In this document: positions 1 through 5,557 of the stretch, piece after piece
Position numbering within the stretch: the first letter of the stretch is position 1
How the letters are laid out: every line of letters starts with the position of its first letter
Origin: Cytophagales bacterium
GTDB lineage: Bacteria; Bacteroidota; Bacteroidia; Cytophagales; UBA9547
DNA: 6,278 bases
Assembly: GCA_025360395.1 (NCBI GenBank)
Contig: JANYCH010000281.1
Span: forward strand, 1 to 6,278
Direction of reading: 5' to 3'
The notes under the pieces: generated by a model
The model's database searches: none
What the model was told of the DNA's origin: nothing
The model's input: the letters and a program-made list of their open reading frames with translations, nothing else
Made by a program: the position numbers and the translations under genes

Positions 1-1
1 C

Positions 2-715
2 GACGAAAACCAGTTGCATGCTGCTGTGGTTGAATTAATAGCCATGGAAAAGGCTGAAATTAAATATTCAACAGTACAAAACTGGTATCCTGGAGATAAA
101 AATGGCAAAGGAGGTATTTACAATTATGTGACAAAAAGGGGAATCTGCGCAGGTAACTTTGCCAAAATATCCTGGACACAAGTTGAAACTGGTTCTTCAA
201 TTACCTGGAAATACCCAAGTGTTATATTAAAGGGAGATAATTCCATAGGAGAATTTTATTCTGTGGCCGTTACCAACAACTATCAGCAGGCAGATACAGG
301 AACCAAGATGATTCATTTGGGTAAAAATACCCGAAGTAGGATTGTTTCAAAAGGAATATCGGCCGGACATAGCCAAAACTCTTACAGAGGCCTTGTTAAA
401 GTTTCCAAAAAAGCAACCAATGCAAGAAACTTCTCTCAGTGCGATTCTTTGTTGATGGGGGACCTTTGTGGTGCCCATACATTTCCATATATAGAAGTAG
501 CAAATAGCAATGCTCAGATTGAGCATGAAGCAACTACTTCCAAGATTAGCGAAGACCAGGTTTTTTATTGCAACCAAAGGGGAATTGACAATGAAAAAGC
601 GATCGCTTTGATCGTAAATGGTTTTTGTAAAGAAGTAATGAACCAGCTTCCTATGGAATTTGCCGTAGAAGCTCAAAAACTTTTGGCTATAAGCCTGGAA
701 GGATCTGTTGGATAA
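2..715 (+). CDS. sufB: Fe-S cluster assembly scaffold protein SufB, C-terminal part
   Basis: This is the 3' part of sufB; the start lies before the window and the frame is open from base 2. About 237 residues are visible, roughly half of a typical SufB. SufB is the scaffold subunit of the cytosolic SufBC2D complex, on which nascent Fe-S clusters are built. Family hallmarks seen are YSTVQNWYPGD near the left edge, CDSLLMGDLCGAHTFPY, IEHEATTSKI, and the C-terminal LPMEFAVEAQKLLAISLE. By alignment from memory, the Cys at 467-469 matches the essential E. coli SufB Cys405, and the His-Glu pair at 524-529 matches His433/Glu434. All three are present, so the protein looks functional. The TAA stop overlaps the next gene's ATG by one base (TAATG), which suggests translational coupling. 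It is the first visible gene of a suf operon; its promoter is outside the window. Confidence 0.97.
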   Translation, partial: DENQLHAAVVELIAMEKAEIKYSTVQNWYPGDKNGKGGIYNYVTKRGICAGNFAKISWTQVETGSSITWKYPSVILKGDNSIGEFYSVAVTNNYQQADTGTKMIHLGKNTRSRIVSKGISAGHSQNSYRGLVKVSKKATNARNFSQCDSLLMGDLCGAHTFPYIEVANSNAQIEHEATTSKISEDQVFYCNQRGIDNEKAIALIVNGFCKEVMNQLPMEFAVEAQKLLAISLEGSVG

Positions 716-978
716 TGGATTGCGTCAAGTGTCAAAAACCAATTCCTGAACTTCGCTTAAAGGCCTTGCCTGGAGCGAAGACCTGCATTGAATGTTCTGA
801 TGCTGAAAGAGTGGCAGGTTTCCCGCTTATAACAAACAAAACTTCCTACAGCGAAATACAGATAGTAAGTCAGGAAACAGCCCAGGAACTATACCTGAAA
901 CAAGATAGAAAAGGAGGGATTGCCACCGGAGTTCAGTTCAAACAGCAGGCTCCTCCCAAATCAAGTAATTTTGAATAA
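715..978 (+). CDS. small C4 zinc-finger protein of DksA/TraR type inside the suf operon
   Basis: This 87-residue protein begins with a four-cysteine finger: Cys3, Cys6, Cys24 and Cys27, spaced C-x2-C-x17-C-x2-C. The same spacing, with similar intervening residues (LRLKALPGAKTCIEC), occurs in the zinc finger of DksA/TraR proteins. The long N-terminal coiled coil that carries the acidic tip of DksA is absent, so an RNA-polymerase role like that of DksA should not be assumed. Residues 28-87 are polar, match no fold I know, and contain no further cysteines. The ATG at 715 overlaps the sufB stop by one base, and sufC starts 14 nt after this gene, so it is very probably co-translated with the Suf machinery. 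The function is unknown. A metal-binding accessory, regulator or structural partner in Fe-S assembly is an inference from position only; the cysteines could bind zinc or an Fe-S cluster. Confidence 0.85.
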   Translation: MDCVKCQKPIPELRLKALPGAKTCIECSDAERVAGFPLITNKTSYSEIQIVSQETAQELYLKQDRKGGIATGVQFKQQAPPKSSNFE

Positions 979-992
979 GAACCACACACTAA

Positions 993-1754
993 ATGATTAA
1001 GATAGTAAACCTCCACGCCCGTATTGGTGACAAGGAAATTTTAAAAGGCCTCAACCTGACTGTAAAAGCAGGTGAAGTTCATGCCATCATGGGTCCTAAC
1101 GGAGCTGGTAAATCTACTCTGGCTTCTGTTTTAGCAGGCAGAGAAGATTATGAGGTAACGGAAGGTTCTGTTGAATTTGAAGGAAAAGACCTTTTAGACA
1201 TGGCGACTGATGTAAGGGCAAAAGAAGGAATATTCCTTGCCTTTCAGTATCCGGTTGAAATTCCGGGAGTAAGTACAACCAACTTCCTTAAAACTGCAGT
1301 AAATGAAGTTAGGACACATCAGGGAAAAGATCCTTTGGATGCCGTTTCTTTTTTAGGTACCATGAAGGAAAAAATGAAGATCGTCAACATCGACCAGTCT
1401 TTGTTAAGCAGGTCTCTGAACGAAGGTTTTTCAGGAGGAGAGAAAAAAAGGAATGAAATATTTCAAATGGCCATGCTAGATCCTAAGCTATGCATTTTAG
1501 ATGAAACAGATTCTGGTTTGGATATCGATGCTTTAAGAATTGTAGCCAATGGCGTCAACACTTTACGCTCTAAAAACAATGCTTTTATTATTGTAACGCA
1601 TTACCAGAGATTGTTAGATTATATTATTCCAGACTTTGTCCACGTACTTTACAATGGACAGATAGTGAAATCAGGCACCAAAGAGCTTGCCCTAGAACTG
1701 GAAGAAAAAGGCTATGACTTCATTAAAAACGAAGTAAACGCAGTTAAACTATAA
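993..1754 (+). CDS. sufC: Fe-S cluster assembly ATPase SufC
   Basis: SufC is the ABC-type ATPase subunit of the SufBCD complex; ATP-driven SufC dimerisation reshapes SufB-SufD during cluster assembly. At 253 residues it has the normal family length. All nucleotide-binding motifs are intact: Walker A GPNGAGKST (residues 34-42, Lys40), Q-loop Gln85 in LAFQYP, signature SGGEKKRNE (147-155), Walker B LCILDE (166-171, Glu171), D-loop SGLD (174-177) and H-loop His203. The signature SGGEKKRNE and the segment LDETDSGLDIDAL are characteristic of SufC rather than of transport ATPases, and no membrane segment is present. The ATG at 993 sits 14 nt after the zinc-finger gene and puts Walker A at the expected distance from the N-terminus. 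There is no clear Shine-Dalgarno sequence, as is usual in this phylum. sufD follows after 13 nt. Confidence 0.98.
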   Translation: MIKIVNLHARIGDKEILKGLNLTVKAGEVHAIMGPNGAGKSTLASVLAGREDYEVTEGSVEFEGKDLLDMATDVRAKEGIFLAFQYPVEIPGVSTTNFLKTAVNEVRTHQGKDPLDAVSFLGTMKEKMKIVNIDQSLLSRSLNEGFSGGEKKRNEIFQMAMLDPKLCILDETDSGLDIDALRIVANGVNTLRSKNNAFIIVTHYQRLLDYIIPDFVHVLYNGQIVKSGTKELALELEEKGYDFIKNEVNAVKL

Positions 1755-1767
1755 TTCGAAAGATCAG

Positions 1768-3033
1768 ATGGAATTCAGTGAATTGGTAGAAAACGAATAC
1801 AACATAATTTCTCAGACGGAAGGTGAAAATGGCTTCAGAAAAAAAGCATATCAGCAATTTCTGACTTCGGGTATTCCAACAACCAAACATGAAGAATGGA
1901 AGTATACAGATTTCAACAAAGTCCTGAAGAATGATTATATAATTAACCATTCTGATTTAAAAAAAGAAGATATAAGCCAGTTTTTATTTCCTGAAATGGA
2001 TGTAAACCTGATTGTATTAGTGAATGGCTTTGTATCTCCTGCCCTGTCTGAAATTAAAAAACAGAAAGGCTTGGAAATCAAGAATATTCAAGAAGTTGAA
2101 AAAGAAATAAACCAGGATATTGTTTCCTCTGCAAATCCCTTTCTGTTTTTAAACGCAGCCTTATCTACAAATGGCATTTATTTAAATATTTTAGATAATA
2201 CTATTGCAGAAAAGCCTATATACATTTTAAACATCTGCGACAAAAAAAATAATTCAGTTTTAGCGCAGCCTAAAAATTACATTAAAATAGGAAGAAATGC
2301 TCAGGTTAAAATTATCGAAGCATATTACTGTATTGGTACCAATAACAGTTTTACGAATGTATATACCGAAGTTCATGCAGCAGAAAACTCAGTTTCTGAA
2401 CTTTATAAACTTCAAATTGGGGATAATACATCAAGCCTTGTGGATTCAACAAATGTCTATCAGTCAGAAAAAAGCACCTTCACCTGTACAACAATAACCT
2501 TAAACGGAAACATTATAAGAAATAATCTAAATCTTATTCTAAATGGCGAATACTGTGAAGGCAACATGAATGGTCTTTATATGTTAAATGGAAACACTTT
2601 GGTTGATAACCATTCAAGTGTTGATCATGCTGTTCCGAATTGTCTTAGCAATGAACTTTACAAGGGAATCCTGGATGAAAAATCTACCGGAGTATTTAAC
2701 GGGAAGATATTTGTAAGAAAGGATGCACAGAAAACAAATGCCTATCAGTCTAATAAGAATTTGCTGATTTCTGATGATGCTGTTGTAAACACGAAACCAC
2801 AGCTGGAAATTTGGGCCAATGATGTAAAATGCTCTCACGGAGCAACAATTGGGAAACTTGATAAAGACATGCTTTTTTATCTTGAAGCAAGGGGCATCAG
2901 CAAAAAATCTGCCAGGGCTATTTTAATGAATGCTTTTGCGCATGATGTTATTGACAGGATTTCCTTAGCTCCTTTAAAAGATTATCTTAATATTTTTATT
3001 TTGAATAGGTTAGGACTAAATTTCCTAAATTAG
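1768..3033 (+). CDS. sufD: Fe-S cluster assembly protein SufD
   Basis: SufD is the SufB paralogue that pairs with SufB in the SufBC2D scaffold and is linked to iron acquisition and cluster assembly. The 421-residue length is normal. The N-terminal region carries the typical GIPTTKHEEWKYTDF segment (about residues 32-46). The middle is a beta-helix-like stretch rich in short alternating hydrophobic strands. The C-terminal core contains VDHAVPNC, then DAQKTNAYQSNKNLL and VKCSHGATIGKLD, then FYLEARGI. His357 in CSHGATIG matches the essential His360 of E. coli SufD (alignment from memory). The ATG at 1768 lies 13 nt after the sufC stop. The last visible member of the operon, it is not followed by sufS or sufE here; msrA comes next after a 74-nt gap. 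I see no convincing terminator hairpin in that gap. Confidence 0.96.
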   Translation: MEFSELVENEYNIISQTEGENGFRKKAYQQFLTSGIPTTKHEEWKYTDFNKVLKNDYIINHSDLKKEDISQFLFPEMDVNLIVLVNGFVSPALSEIKKQKGLEIKNIQEVEKEINQDIVSSANPFLFLNAALSTNGIYLNILDNTIAEKPIYILNICDKKNNSVLAQPKNYIKIGRNAQVKIIEAYYCIGTNNSFTNVYTEVHAAENSVSELYKLQIGDNTSSLVDSTNVYQSEKSTFTCTTITLNGNIIRNNLNLILNGEYCEGNMNGLYMLNGNTLVDNHSSVDHAVPNCLSNELYKGILDEKSTGVFNGKIFVRKDAQKTNAYQSNKNLLISDDAVVNTKPQLEIWANDVKCSHGATIGKLDKDMLFYLEARGISKKSARAILMNAFAHDVIDRISLAPLKDYLNIFILNRLGLNFLN

Positions 3034-3107
3034 TAAATGTACCTTCTTACTGTCCCTGCTTCTACATCTAAAACCTGTAATTACTAAGTATATTTAAAAA
3101 CGATAAT

Positions 3108-3761
3108 ATGTTTTATAAAAAATTAATTCTTACATTTTCTAATATATTAATAACATGTTATTCGTTTGGGCAAGCGAATGAAATGTTCTCAAAATTAAAT
3201 CCTACCAAACCTGGTGAAAATGTTGCCACTTTTGCAGGCGGGTGTTTTTGGGCTTTAGAGGAAGGCATGTCTGAATTAAAAGGTGTAAACAATGTGACAA
3301 GCGGTTATGCCGGAGGAACAACTAAAAATCCAACATATGAACAAGTTGGTTCACTGAAAACAGGTCATGCTGAAGCAGTTCAAGTATATTATGATCCCAA
3401 AATTATTACTTACGCTGAATTGGTCAAAGCATTTTTATTTGCCCATGATCCAACTCAATTAAATAAACAAGGTCCGGATATCGGAACGGACTATCGATCT
3501 GTCGCTTTTTACAGAAATGAGCAGGAAAAAAAAATTATTGAGCAGGAAATAGCAAAAGTAAATACTTCAAAACATTATCAGGATAGAATTGTCACTGATA
3601 TAGTTCCATTCACATTCATGTACCCTGCAGAAACATACCATCAGGATTATTACAGGTTGCACCCTAATCAATCATATATTGTTTCAGTTTCTAAAAAGAA
3701 AGTAATGAAATTGAGAGAATCTTGTCCTGATCTAATTAAACCTGAATTCAAAAAAAAATAG
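3108..3761 (+). CDS. msrA: peptide-methionine (S)-S-oxide reductase MsrA, probably exported
   Basis: MsrA reduces the S-epimer of methionine sulfoxide in proteins and so repairs oxidative damage. The protein has 217 residues. The core begins with FAGGCFWALEE, placing the catalytic cysteine at Cys46. It continues with SGYAGG (65-70), GHAEAVQVYYDP (86-97), HDPTQLNKQGPDIGTDYRS (113-131) and AETYHQDYYRLHPNQ. Cys206, in RESCPD near the C-terminus, is a candidate resolving cysteine. Residues 1-23 look like a signal peptide: lysines at 4-5, a hydrophobic stretch, then SFGQA as a plausible signal peptidase I region. Cys17 lies in the hydrophobic stretch after LIT, which does not fit a good lipobox, so a lipoprotein is less likely. 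No MsrB domain is fused. The gene is 74 nt after sufD; a TATATTTA sequence at 3089-3096 is one base off the Bacteroidota -7 consensus but lacks a clear -33 partner, so it is not listed as a promoter. Confidence 0.95.
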   Translation: MFYKKLILTFSNILITCYSFGQANEMFSKLNPTKPGENVATFAGGCFWALEEGMSELKGVNNVTSGYAGGTTKNPTYEQVGSLKTGHAEAVQVYYDPKIITYAELVKAFLFAHDPTQLNKQGPDIGTDYRSVAFYRNEQEKKIIEQEIAKVNTSKHYQDRIVTDIVPFTFMYPAETYHQDYYRLHPNQSYIVSVSKKKVMKLRESCPDLIKPEFKKK

Positions 3762-3952
3762 CATGCAAATAAACTAATAAAAGAATATTAAAGTATGTGA
3801 CTTTCTGAAAGAAGACTATTATGAATATATCTCTTAAATTTTATTAAAGCTTTTTCAACTTATAAATATCTGTCCGCCTGTCTTCAGGTTTTTAACACTT
3901 CCATAGTTCTGAAATGATGCAGGGAACCGGATTCCGAAGAGCACCTGGAACT
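3762..3952. other. non-coding spacer after msrA, nothing recognised
   Basis: This AT-rich stretch follows the msrA stop. I see no convincing gene, tRNA or terminator hairpin. From about 3900 it becomes less AT-rich as it approaches the structured repeat, and some of that part may belong to the repeat's border, but I cannot show this from the two copies present. Confidence 0.5.
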
Positions 3953-4075
3953 TCAAACTATTACTATCAACTAATTTGGGCGTCCGGGCGGGCCATCTGC
4001 TATATCTTTTTGCGGTAAAGGATGGACAGTACGTTAGCGCATTGGGCAAAAAGGATGTCGCGTCTGTCCCTGACG
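3953..4075 (+). repeat. structured intergenic repeat, copy A (forward)
   Basis: This is the forward copy of a repeat found inverted at 4470-4613. In order it has a degenerate heptamer border (3953-3973, TTAACTA-like units), the GC-rich start TTTGGGCGTCCGGGC (3975-3989), a left arm ending in ATCTTTTTGC (4004-4013), a 32-nt loop (4014-4045), and a right arm GCAAAAAGGAT (4046-4056) that continues to CTGACGC near 4075. The arms pair perfectly for 7 bp (4007-4013 with 4046-4052). Three more pairs follow beyond a single bulged G (4004-4006 with 4054-4056). Left arms of the two copies agree at roughly three quarters of positions, while loops do not align. I recall similar GGGCG...ATCCGCT...TTTTTGC...GCAAAAAGGAT sequences as common intergenic repeats in Bacteroidota genomes, but I cannot verify that here. 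A non-autonomous mobile element is a guess. Confidence 0.65.
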
Positions 4076-4128
4076 CTGCCAGCCGAATCATTTCTATTAT
4101 TAAAGATCCATGTTTTCGTCCGTAAGGA

Positions 4129-4296
4129 TCAAGAACTAAAACCAAATATATCTTCTCCTTTAAGATTCATTAATGCAAAAGCTAAAGCAGCATTCACATC
4201 ATCAAGACTCAGTTCAGGTACGTCCTTGTTACCTCCTCTTGAGTTGCGCCTTGAGAAAGTTGAGATTGGCAAAATAGTAAGATTTGTAAACTCGGA
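4129..4296 (-). pseudogene. possible decayed reading frame between the two repeats
   Basis: On the minus strand there is an open stretch of 55 codons between a TAG (complement of 4297-4299) and a TGA at 4129-4131, with no upstream start codon of the usual kind. Its downstream half reads PELSLDDVNAALAFALMNL, with an amphipathic, gene-like composition and ordinary codon use. It vaguely recalls the end of DUF433-type antitoxin proteins (a pattern like PDLTLEDVYAALAYY). The next frame continues past the stop with LVLDPYGRKHGSLIIEMI and then runs into repeat copy A, which would fit a frameshifted remnant. The match is weak and may be chance; no intact protein is encoded. The overlapping plus-strand frame 4022-4300 starts inside the repeat loop and resembles nothing I know. 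Confidence 0.2.
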
Positions 4297-4409
4297 CTAG
4301 CAGGAGTTCTATTTAGCAGAAAGGACAAAAGCTGACAATTCTTTCACAAACAACAACAAAAAAAATGGTGAAAATGTAATATGTTAACTAAAGTATCTCT
4401 TTACCATTT

Positions 4410-4433
4410 ATAGCCATAATACCTGGCTATTTT
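4410..4433 (+). terminator. weak terminator-like hairpin
   Basis: ATAGCCA (4410-4416) and TGGCTAT (4424-4430) form a perfect 7-bp stem with a 7-nt loop, followed by a short T run (4430-4433) interrupted by G. On the plus strand this has the outline of a weak intrinsic terminator. No plus-strand gene ends nearby; msrA stops about 650 nt upstream. It could instead be part of decayed sequence between the repeats. Confidence 0.25.
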
Positions 4434-4469
4434 GTTGATATTTAAGTTAATAATTTAATTTGATCTCCT

Positions 4470-4613
4470 GCGCCAACGATAGAAGTGGAAATCCATTTTG
4501 CATCCAGAAGTTCTCAAATCAAAGCCAAAACTAACCGCAAAATGATTGGAACGGATAGCGTGCCCGGGCGCCCAAATTTAGTTAATAGTTAAAAGTCAAT
4601 AGTTAACAGTTGC
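4470..4613 (-). repeat. structured intergenic repeat, copy B (inverted)
   Basis: This is the inverted partner of the copy at 3953-4075. Read on the minus strand, it has a heptamer border (TTAACTA-type units, 4613 down to 4579), then TTTGGGCGCCCGGGC, a left arm ending in AATCATTTTGC, a 35-nt loop (4502-4536), and a right arm starting GCAAAATGGATT. The arms pair 4495-4501 with 4537-4543 (7 bp) and 4490-4493 with 4544-4547 (4 bp), with one bulged base at 4494 that is a G on the minus strand, exactly as in copy A. The first stem pair is T-A in copy A and A-T here, a compensatory change that favours a conserved fold. The GC-rich end contains the overlapping palindromes GGGCGCCC and GCCCGGGC. The outer GCGCC (4470-4474) can also pair with GGCGC (4567-4571). 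Confidence 0.65.
4579..4613. repeat. tandem heptamer array bordering copy B
   Basis: Five consecutive 7-nt units lie here without gaps: TAGTTAA, TAGTTAA, AAGTCAA, TAGTTAA, CAGTTGC. The first, second and fourth are identical, and the others differ at two or three positions. The array directly abuts the GC-rich end of repeat copy B. A degenerate version of the same heptamer, read on the other strand, abuts the equivalent end of copy A. Confidence 0.6.
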
Positions 4614-4719
4614 AGTCCCTTCAGTTACATTTTCCATAAACCATTCATTTCAATACTTACAAATCTTTTCTCTAACCTTCGCCTACTCCAGCAATAATCC
4701 TCAAACATTGAATTCAAAG

Positions 4720-4858
4720 AACATTCTCCATTACTCACCCTCCTAATTACAATTCAAAACTCCATAAACCCACCACACATTCATAACTCATCACTCATAA
4801 TTCATAATTATTACATCTCCATCACCAACCATCCAACATTCTCAACAAAAACTCCCTT
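4720..4858. other. G-free tract upstream of the ribosomal operon promoter
   Basis: For 139 consecutive bases the plus strand contains no G, only A, C and T. The preceding hundred bases are nearly as extreme: from 4616 to 4858 I count five G residues (4624, 4681, 4691, 4710, 4719). C is well represented, so this is a strand asymmetry and not just AT-richness. No reading frame of note crosses it. The tract ends exactly at the -33 element of the rpsF promoter, so it lies upstream of the predicted transcript. Confidence 0.7.
4781..4808. repeat. tandem heptamer array TCATAAY
   Basis: Four consecutive 7-nt units lie here: TCATAAC, TCATCAC, TCATAAT, TCATAAT. The period equals that of the array at 4579-4613 but the unit sequence differs. 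It lies inside the G-free tract, about 50 nt ahead of the rpsF promoter. Confidence 0.55.
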
Positions 4859-4887
4859 GCAAAATTAAAATGAACTTCTTACCTTTG
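4857..4887 (+). promoter_or_regulatory. Bacteroidota-type promoter for rpsF-rpsR-rplI
   Basis: TACCTTTG at 4880-4887 matches the Bacteroidota -7 consensus TAnnTTTG at every fixed position. TTG at 4857-4859 provides a -33 element with a 20-nt spacer, within the usual range of about 19-21. Transcription would start near 4893, giving a leader of roughly 30 nt before the rpsF ATG at 4922. No leader structure for S6/S18 autoregulation is evident in so short a leader. Confidence 0.75.
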
Positions 4888-4921
4888 CAGCCCAATTTGG
4901 AATAAACCTATTAATAGTACA

Positions 4922-5296
4922 ATGGCGTTAAACAATTATGAAACAGTATTCATTGTAACTCCCGTTTTGTCTGAGGCTCAGATGAAGGATACTGTAGACA
5001 AGTTCAAAGAACTTATGAAGAACAACAAAGCCGAGATTGTTCACGAAGAAAACTGGGGGCTTAAGCCGCTGGCTTATGAGATTAAAGCAAAAAGTACTGG
5101 TTTTTATACTCTTATTGAGTTTAAAGCAGAGCCAACCTTTATAGCTACTCTGGAAGTAGAATTTAAACGCGATGAACGTATCATGCGCTTTTTAACAGTT
5201 TCATTGGACAAACACGCAGTTGTTTACAATGAAAGACGCAGAAAAGGATTCCCTAAAATCGAAAAAACCAGAAAATCATCAAAAATCACAGCATGA
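4922..5296 (+). CDS. rpsF: 30S ribosomal protein S6
   Basis: Ribosomal protein S6 binds the 30S platform together with S18. The 124-residue protein starts with the family pattern NYETVFIVTPVLSE and contains ENWGLKPLAYEIKAKSTGFY, then a beta strand and EVEFKRDERIMRFLTVSLD. The C-terminal tail from about residue 100 is lysine- and arginine-rich and presumably disordered. The ATG at 4922 is the only sensible start and lies about 30 nt after the predicted transcription start. The TGA stop overlaps the rpsR start by 4 nt (ATGA), indicating translational coupling of two proteins that form a heterodimer. No ssb or priB gene sits between rpsF and rpsR. Confidence 0.98.
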   Translation: MALNNYETVFIVTPVLSEAQMKDTVDKFKELMKNNKAEIVHEENWGLKPLAYEIKAKSTGFYTLIEFKAEPTFIATLEVEFKRDERIMRFLTVSLDKHAVVYNERRRKGFPKIEKTRKSSKITA

Positions 5297-5544
5297 CCCT
5301 CGTAAATGAATCAGTTCAAAAAACCGAACTGAGAAAAAAATATTGCCGATTCAAAAAAAGCGGCATTAAATACATCGACTACAAAGATCCGGTGTTTCTA
5401 CTGAAATTTATCAATGAGCAGGGAAAGATCCTTCCAAGAAGACTTACTGGCACAAGTGCTAAATATCAAAGAAAAGTGGCTCAGGCTGTTAAACGTGCCC
5501 GTCACATTGCTGTTCTTCCTTTCGTAGCTGATAATTTAAAATAA
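5293..5544 (+). CDS. rpsR: 30S ribosomal protein S18
   Basis: S18 partners S6 on the 30S platform and contacts 16S rRNA. The protein is 83 residues long, the normal length. Diagnostic segments are KKYCRFKKSGIKYIDYKD (15-32), GKILPRRLTGTSAKYQRKV (44-62) and AVKRARHIAVLPF (65-77). It has a single cysteine, Cys18. The start overlaps the end of rpsF by 4 nt, and rplI begins 13 nt after the stop. Confidence 0.98.
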   Translation: MTLVNESVQKTELRKKYCRFKKSGIKYIDYKDPVFLLKFINEQGKILPRRLTGTSAKYQRKVAQAVKRARHIAVLPFVADNLK

Positions 5545-5557
5545 CTCCGAATCTATC

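Noticed and set aside
347..676. Minus-strand open frame opposite sufB
   Set aside because: It lies entirely opposite conserved sufB codons and resembles no protein family.
1744..1950. Minus-strand open frame opposite the start of sufD
   Set aside because: It is a shadow of the sufD N-terminal coding sequence; its hydrophobic look comes from the complement of Lys/Glu/Asn codons.
2297..2838. Two short frames (plus 2297-2497 and minus 2614-2838) inside sufD
   Set aside because: Both are alternative-frame shadows of an intact, well conserved sufD.
3034..3107. Possible terminator between sufD and msrA (ATGTA near 3037 with TACAT near 3063)
   Set aside because: Only 5 bp of stem with a loop over 20 nt and no T run follows, so it would not terminate transcription.
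3855..4145. Minus-strand open frame of 96 codons
   Set aside because: Most of it is the complement of repeat copy A and its border; the translation (with RYSRWPARTPKL from the GC-rich end) looks like repeat DNA read through, not a protein.
4022..4300. Plus-strand open frame of 92 codons
   Set aside because: It starts inside the loop of repeat copy A, runs through the repeat's right arm, has no promoter or recognisable motif, and overlaps a more gene-like minus-strand frame.
4282..4320. Partly palindromic sequence AACTC...CTAG...GAGTT
   Set aside because: Only the 5-nt arms and the central CTAG match; the remaining positions disagree, so an operator or attachment site is not supported.
3762..4921. 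CRISPR array or tRNA in the long intergenic region
   Set aside because: No regularly spaced direct repeats of 24-40 nt with unique spacers and no cloverleaf were seen; the repeats present are inverted hairpin elements and 7-nt tandem units.
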